25,137 nucleotides of DNA from Helicobacteraceae bacterium (GTDB lineage Bacteria > Campylobacterota > Campylobacteria > Campylobacterales > Sulfurimonadaceae), in NCBI GenBank assembly GCA_027068615.1, contig JAMOQV010000159.1:1-25137 (forward strand), given 5' to 3'. How positions within the stretch are numbered: position 1 is the first letter of the stretch; every line of letters begins with the position of its first letter. Below are positions 22,711 to 25,137 of this stretch, in pieces. The position numbers and the translations under genes were made by a program. The notes under the pieces were generated by a model, which was not told where the DNA came from, searched no databases, and saw only the letters and a list, made by a program, of their open reading frames with translations.

Positions 22711-23596
22711 CCCCCTCTATGTCATTCATTTCAGAGTCGTCGTATGGATCCATATGTATAACGACATATACTTTCTTATCTTTAAAAAGTTTTTTTAATT
22801 CTTCTTCAATTTTGTCAGTTACGAAATGTGCATCATATAGTGAAATATCCATATTAAAAACAGTATGAACAGATATAAATATATGTGAGCCAGATTCTCT
22901 AGCTTTTAGATGATGGAAGCTAGTAACTGTTTTGTGGTTGGATATAATTTCTTCTATTTTATTCATCTCTTCTTCTGCTAAAGAAGCATCTAGTAACATT
23001 AATATACCCTCTTTAATGATAGGGTATGCTGAGTATATCATATAGATAGCTATACCTATACCCAATATAGGGTCGATTAATTGTTCACCTGTAAAAGATA
23101 CCAAAGCTAAAGCGATTAAAACAGCACCATTTGAAAATAAGTCTGTTTTATAGTGTAGTGCATCTGCTTTTATGACCATATTTTTTGTTTTTTTTGCCAC
23201 ATAGTTTAAAAATGCAACTAAGAAAGCAGTTATAACTATAGATAGAAGCATCACATATATACTTTCACTCATATATGCTATATCTTTAGGATTTGCAATT
23301 TTACTAAGTGCTTCATATAGGATAAAAAGGGCAGATATAGATATAACAACCCCCTCTATAACAGCTGCAAGAGGTTCTATCTTTGAATGACCAAAGTTAA
23401 AATCTTTATCAGCTGATTTTTCAGAACGACTTAATGCAAAATAGTTAAATAATGATACAGTTAAGTCTAAAAAACTATCAATAGCAGATGCTAAAATAGC
23501 AATAGAACCACTAAAGACACCTATCGTCATCTTTATAAGTACAAGTAAACCAGCTACAGATGTAGAAACTAAAGTTGCTTTTTTTTCTAAACGCAT
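22706..23596 (-). CDS. Cation diffusion facilitator exporter, FieF-like
   Basis: Inner-membrane H+-coupled exporter of divalent metals such as Fe2+ or Zn2+. Starting from ATG 23594-23596 (AAAGG at a good distance) the protein has 296 residues. Six membrane helices occupy about 1-200. The metal site is D40/D44 in SAIDSFLDL and H148/D152 in ALHYKTDLFSN, the DD-HD pattern of FieF-type proteins, and FGHSKIEPLAAV is the family's conserved loop. The C-terminal cytoplasmic domain (about 208-284) has the metallochaperone-like fold with HLKARESGSHIF. The frame stays open to an ATG at 23713, but that would overlap cmoB and add 39 atypical residues, so I reject it. The gene is divergent from cmoB across 58 bases containing an inverted repeat. 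Confidence 0.88.
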   Translation of the reverse strand: MRLEKKATLVSTSVAGLLVLIKMTIGVFSGSIAILASAIDSFLDLTVSLFNYFALSRSEKSADKDFNFGHSKIEPLAAVIEGVVISISALFILYEALSKIANPKDIAYMSESIYVMLLSIVITAFLVAFLNYVAKKTKNMVIKADALHYKTDLFSNGAVLIALALVSFTGEQLIDPILGIGIAIYMIYSAYPIIKEGILMLLDASLAEEEMNKIEEIISNHKTVTSFHHLKARESGSHIFISVHTVFNMDISLYDAHFVTDKIEEELKKLFKDKKVYVVIHMDPYDDSEMNDIEGV

Positions 23597-23612
23597 ATTA
23601 GAACCTTTAAAA

Positions 23613-23645
23613 AGTATAGATTGTTTTGATATAATTGTATCAAAA
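23613..23645. promoter_or_regulatory. Divergent promoters and operator-like inverted repeat
   Basis: TTTTGATA (23624-23631), six bases, TATCAAAA (23638-23645) form a perfect 8-bp inverted repeat. Inside it is TATAAT (23630-23635), a good -10 for cmoB. On the minus strand the repeat supplies TTGATA, 19 bases from TATACT (23613-23618), a possible exporter promoter. A protein bound here could control both genes. Confidence 0.5.
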
Positions 23646-23654
23646 AAGAGTTTT

Positions 23655-24545
23655 ATGAATATTGAACAATTAAGAGAAGATAGACAAAAATGGATGACTT
23701 GGAAAAATATCAAGCCATTAAGAGATGCTTTAGATAAACTACAAGAGATAGAGTGCAGTGTTGAGCTAGGTGATGTTGTTAAGATAACTTCAGAAGATGC
23801 TTATGATGTTGAAGATACAGCAAGGATGATGATGCCATGGAGGAAAGGTCCATTTCAGATTTTTGATACTTTTATCGATACTGAGTGGAAAAGCAATATC
23901 AAGTATAATCTTTTAAGACCATATTTTAATCTAAAAGATAAAAGAGTCGCAGATATAGGGTGTAACAATGGTTATTATCTTTTTAGAATGCAAGAAGATA
24001 GTCCTAAATCACTTGTTGGATTTGACCCATCTCCACTTTATAAAACACAGTTTGATTTTATAAATCATTTTGTAAAAAGTGATATAGTTTATGAACTCTT
24101 AGGTGTTGAGCATCTTGAGTTTTATGAAGAAAAGTTTGATACTATATTTTGTCTTGGTGTTTTGTATCATAGAAGTGACCCTGTAGCAATGCTTAAACAA
24201 CTTTTTAAAGGGCTAGATAAAAAGGGTGAAGTTATACTTGATACTTTTTATATAGAGGGTGATGATGAGATGTGTTTATGTCCAGCATCATCGTATTCAA
24301 AGATACCAAATATCTACTTTGTGCCAACTATAAAAGCATTAAAACATTGGTGTTTAAGAGCTGGATTTAGTGAGTTTGAAGTTTTAGAAGTGTCAAAAAC
24401 AGATGCAAGTGAGCAAAGAAAAACAGACTGGATAGAGGGACAGAGTTTAGAAGACTTTTTAGACCCAGAGGATAGTACGAAAACAGTTGAAGGGTATCCT
24501 GCTCCTGCTAGAGTTTATGTAAGATTGATTAAAGATAAAAAATAA
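23655..24545 (+). CDS. cmoB: tRNA U34 carboxymethyltransferase CmoB
   Basis: Transfers the carboxymethyl group of carboxy-SAM to 5-hydroxyuridine at the tRNA wobble position, giving cmo5U. The 296 residues have the CmoB-specific N-terminal segment with MMPWRKGPFQIF (59-70), a SAM-type fold with VADIGCNNGYY (98-108), FDPSPL (123-128), LGVLYHRSDP (167-176), and the closing SLEDFLDPEDSTKTVEGYPAPAR characteristic of CmoB. It is shorter at the N terminus than the 323-residue E. coli protein. cmoA, which makes carboxy-SAM, is not in the window. The ATG follows AAGAG; the transcript leader is only about 12 bases. A thioesterase gene follows after 11 bases. Confidence 0.93.
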   Translation: MNIEQLREDRQKWMTWKNIKPLRDALDKLQEIECSVELGDVVKITSEDAYDVEDTARMMMPWRKGPFQIFDTFIDTEWKSNIKYNLLRPYFNLKDKRVADIGCNNGYYLFRMQEDSPKSLVGFDPSPLYKTQFDFINHFVKSDIVYELLGVEHLEFYEEKFDTIFCLGVLYHRSDPVAMLKQLFKGLDKKGEVILDTFYIEGDDEMCLCPASSYSKIPNIYFVPTIKALKHWCLRAGFSEFEVLEVSKTDASEQRKTDWIEGQSLEDFLDPEDSTKTVEGYPAPARVYVRLIKDKK

Positions 24546-24556
24546 AGGCTAGATAT

Positions 24557-25048
24557 ATGACATCACAAGAGATAGAAGAATTAGATTTAGGAATAAAAAA
24601 AGAGGAAGTCATACTAACAACTCACAATGAAATAAATCAGGATTTAAATGGTGAACTACTTGTTATAGAGCATGGGTATGTAGAAGTAAGACTTAGAACT
24701 ACACCTGAAATGGTAGCAGATAAACAAGGTTTAATTCATGGTGGTTTTATATTTTCATCTGCTGATTATGCAGCTATGGCAGCTGTAAATGAAACAAATG
24801 TTGTTTTAGTTGCTAGTGAATGTCAGTTTTTATCTCCAGTAAAACTTCATGATGAAGTAAATATAATAGCAAGAGTTCGTCATAAAGAGGGTAGAAAAAG
24901 AAATGTAAATGTTGTTGCTTTTGTGCATGATATAAAAGTTTTTGAGGGTGAATTTAAAACTGTTATATTAGATAAACATGTATTAAAATTAAAGCTTCTT
25001 GATGAAAATAAAGAAACAGCAGTTGGTACAAAAAAGAAAAGAGGATAG
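24557..25048 (+). CDS. Hotdog-fold thioesterase (PaaI-like)
   Basis: A 163-residue cytoplasmic protein with a single hotdog domain (about 30-140). The helix carrying the family signature reads GLIHGGFIFSSADYAAMAAVN, with HGG at 61-63, followed by VVLVASECQFLSPVKLHDE, the strand typical of PaaI/YbgC-type thioesterases. These hydrolyse acyl-CoA or acyl-ACP; the substrate cannot be read. A non-catalytic acyl-CoA-binding role, as in the regulator FapR, is possible, but there is no DNA-binding domain. N- and C-terminal tails (about 25 residues each) are charged and probably disordered. AAAGG precedes the ATG by nine bases and it is likely co-transcribed with cmoB. Its stop abuts that of the converging gene. 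Confidence 0.82.
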   Translation: MTSQEIEELDLGIKKEEVILTTHNEINQDLNGELLVIEHGYVEVRLRTTPEMVADKQGLIHGGFIFSSADYAAMAAVNETNVVLVASECQFLSPVKLHDEVNIIARVRHKEGRKRNVNVVAFVHDIKVFEGEFKTVILDKHVLKLKLLDENKETAVGTKKKRG

Positions 25049-25065
25049 CTAAATGTTAGCTATCC
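25043..25065. terminator. Hairpin across the last convergent junction
   Basis: GGATAGCTAA (25043-25052), loop ATG, TTAGCTATCC (25056-25065): a perfect 10-bp stem including the stop codons of both converging genes. No T tract follows on the plus strand, so it may act as an RNA 3' end stabiliser or a Rho-independent terminator of modest strength. Confidence 0.5.
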
Positions 25066-25137
25066 AATAGTCAGAGTACTGTTGTTCTTGTTTTATAGTT
25101 GTACTTCCACCATGACCTGGATATATTGTTTTGTCAT
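25049..25137 (-). CDS. MBL-fold hydrolase, C-terminal end (runs off the right edge)
   Basis: The minus strand is open from the window edge to TAG at 25049-25051. The 29 visible residues, beginning DKTIYPGHGGSTTIKQEQQY, match the C terminus of metallo-beta-lactamase-fold hydrolases of the glyoxalase II / YcbL type, where PGHGxxTT-xxE contributes the last metal-binding histidine. The rest of the gene, including the HxHxDH motif, lies outside, so substrate and completeness are unknown. It converges on the thioesterase gene with no gap. Confidence 0.75.
   Translation of the reverse strand, partial: DKTIYPGHGGSTTIKQEQQYSDYWIANI

Noticed and set aside
23597..23713. N-terminal extension of the cation exporter by 39 residues
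   Set aside because: It would overlap the cmoB start, cover the divergent promoter region, and is not like CDF N termini; ATG at 23594-23596 is preceded by AAAGG.

Overview
The window is AT-rich chromosomal DNA whose gene content and order point to a Campylobacterota (Epsilonproteobacteria) genome, most like Sulfurimonas and its relatives. The clues are the lolA / secA / Lol-permease block, the aroB-mscS pair, the block ftsY - TlpA thioredoxin - 5-formyl-THF cyclo-ligase - RNase Y, the motA-motB-fliP start of an operon, and a shortened FtsY without an acidic N-terminal domain. The genus is inferred from memory of gene order, not from a database search. I see no tRNA, rRNA, CRISPR array, insertion sequence, prophage or recognisable defence island.

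Layout. (1) 1-2969: the 3' end of threonine synthase meets proC tail to tail, followed by a cupin gene and the Mg2+ channel mgtE. (2) 2970-3175: a gene-free stretch with the decayed 3' end of what looks like a minimal nucleotidyltransferase. (3) 3162-8497: a SAM methyltransferase and lolA on the minus strand, divergent from secA and a LolC/E/F-type permease on the plus strand; this is a protein-export and lipoprotein-sorting block. (4) 8519-9820: glmU on the minus strand. (5) 9911-15324: a tight plus-strand operon motA-motB-fliP-trmA-(secreted coiled-coil/SH3-like protein)-(soluble RCK/TrkA-like protein), closed by a strong terminator. (6) 15325-15975: an unrecognised lysine-rich protein on the minus strand. 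(7) 16114-18830: aroB and a large MscS-type channel. (8) 18834-20307: tlpA-like lipoprotein and ftsY on the minus strand. (9) 20366-22496: 5-FCL and RNase Y. (10) 22555-22695: a 46-codon stump of an ArsC/Spx-family gene ending inside a perfect palindrome. (11) 22706-25048: a FieF-like cation exporter on the minus strand, divergent from cmoB and a hotdog thioesterase. (12) 25049-25137: the 3' end of an MBL-fold hydrolase on the minus strand.

The genes are mainly housekeeping: envelope biogenesis (SecA, LolA, Lol permease, FtsY, GlmU), the flagellar motor, tRNA U54 and U34 modification (TrmA, CmoB), RNA decay and ion handling. Genes are packed very tightly. Most co-directional neighbours overlap by 1-4 bases or lie within 15 bases of each other. 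At five convergent junctions the opposing stop codons sit in or against a single hairpin. At two divergent junctions the opposed -10 boxes are fused into a palindrome.

I did not find a convincing new multi-gene system. The best leads are the channel-less RCK protein with its secreted partner at the end of the motility operon, the orphan gene at 15325-15975, the ArsC stump, and the inverted repeat between the exporter and cmoB.
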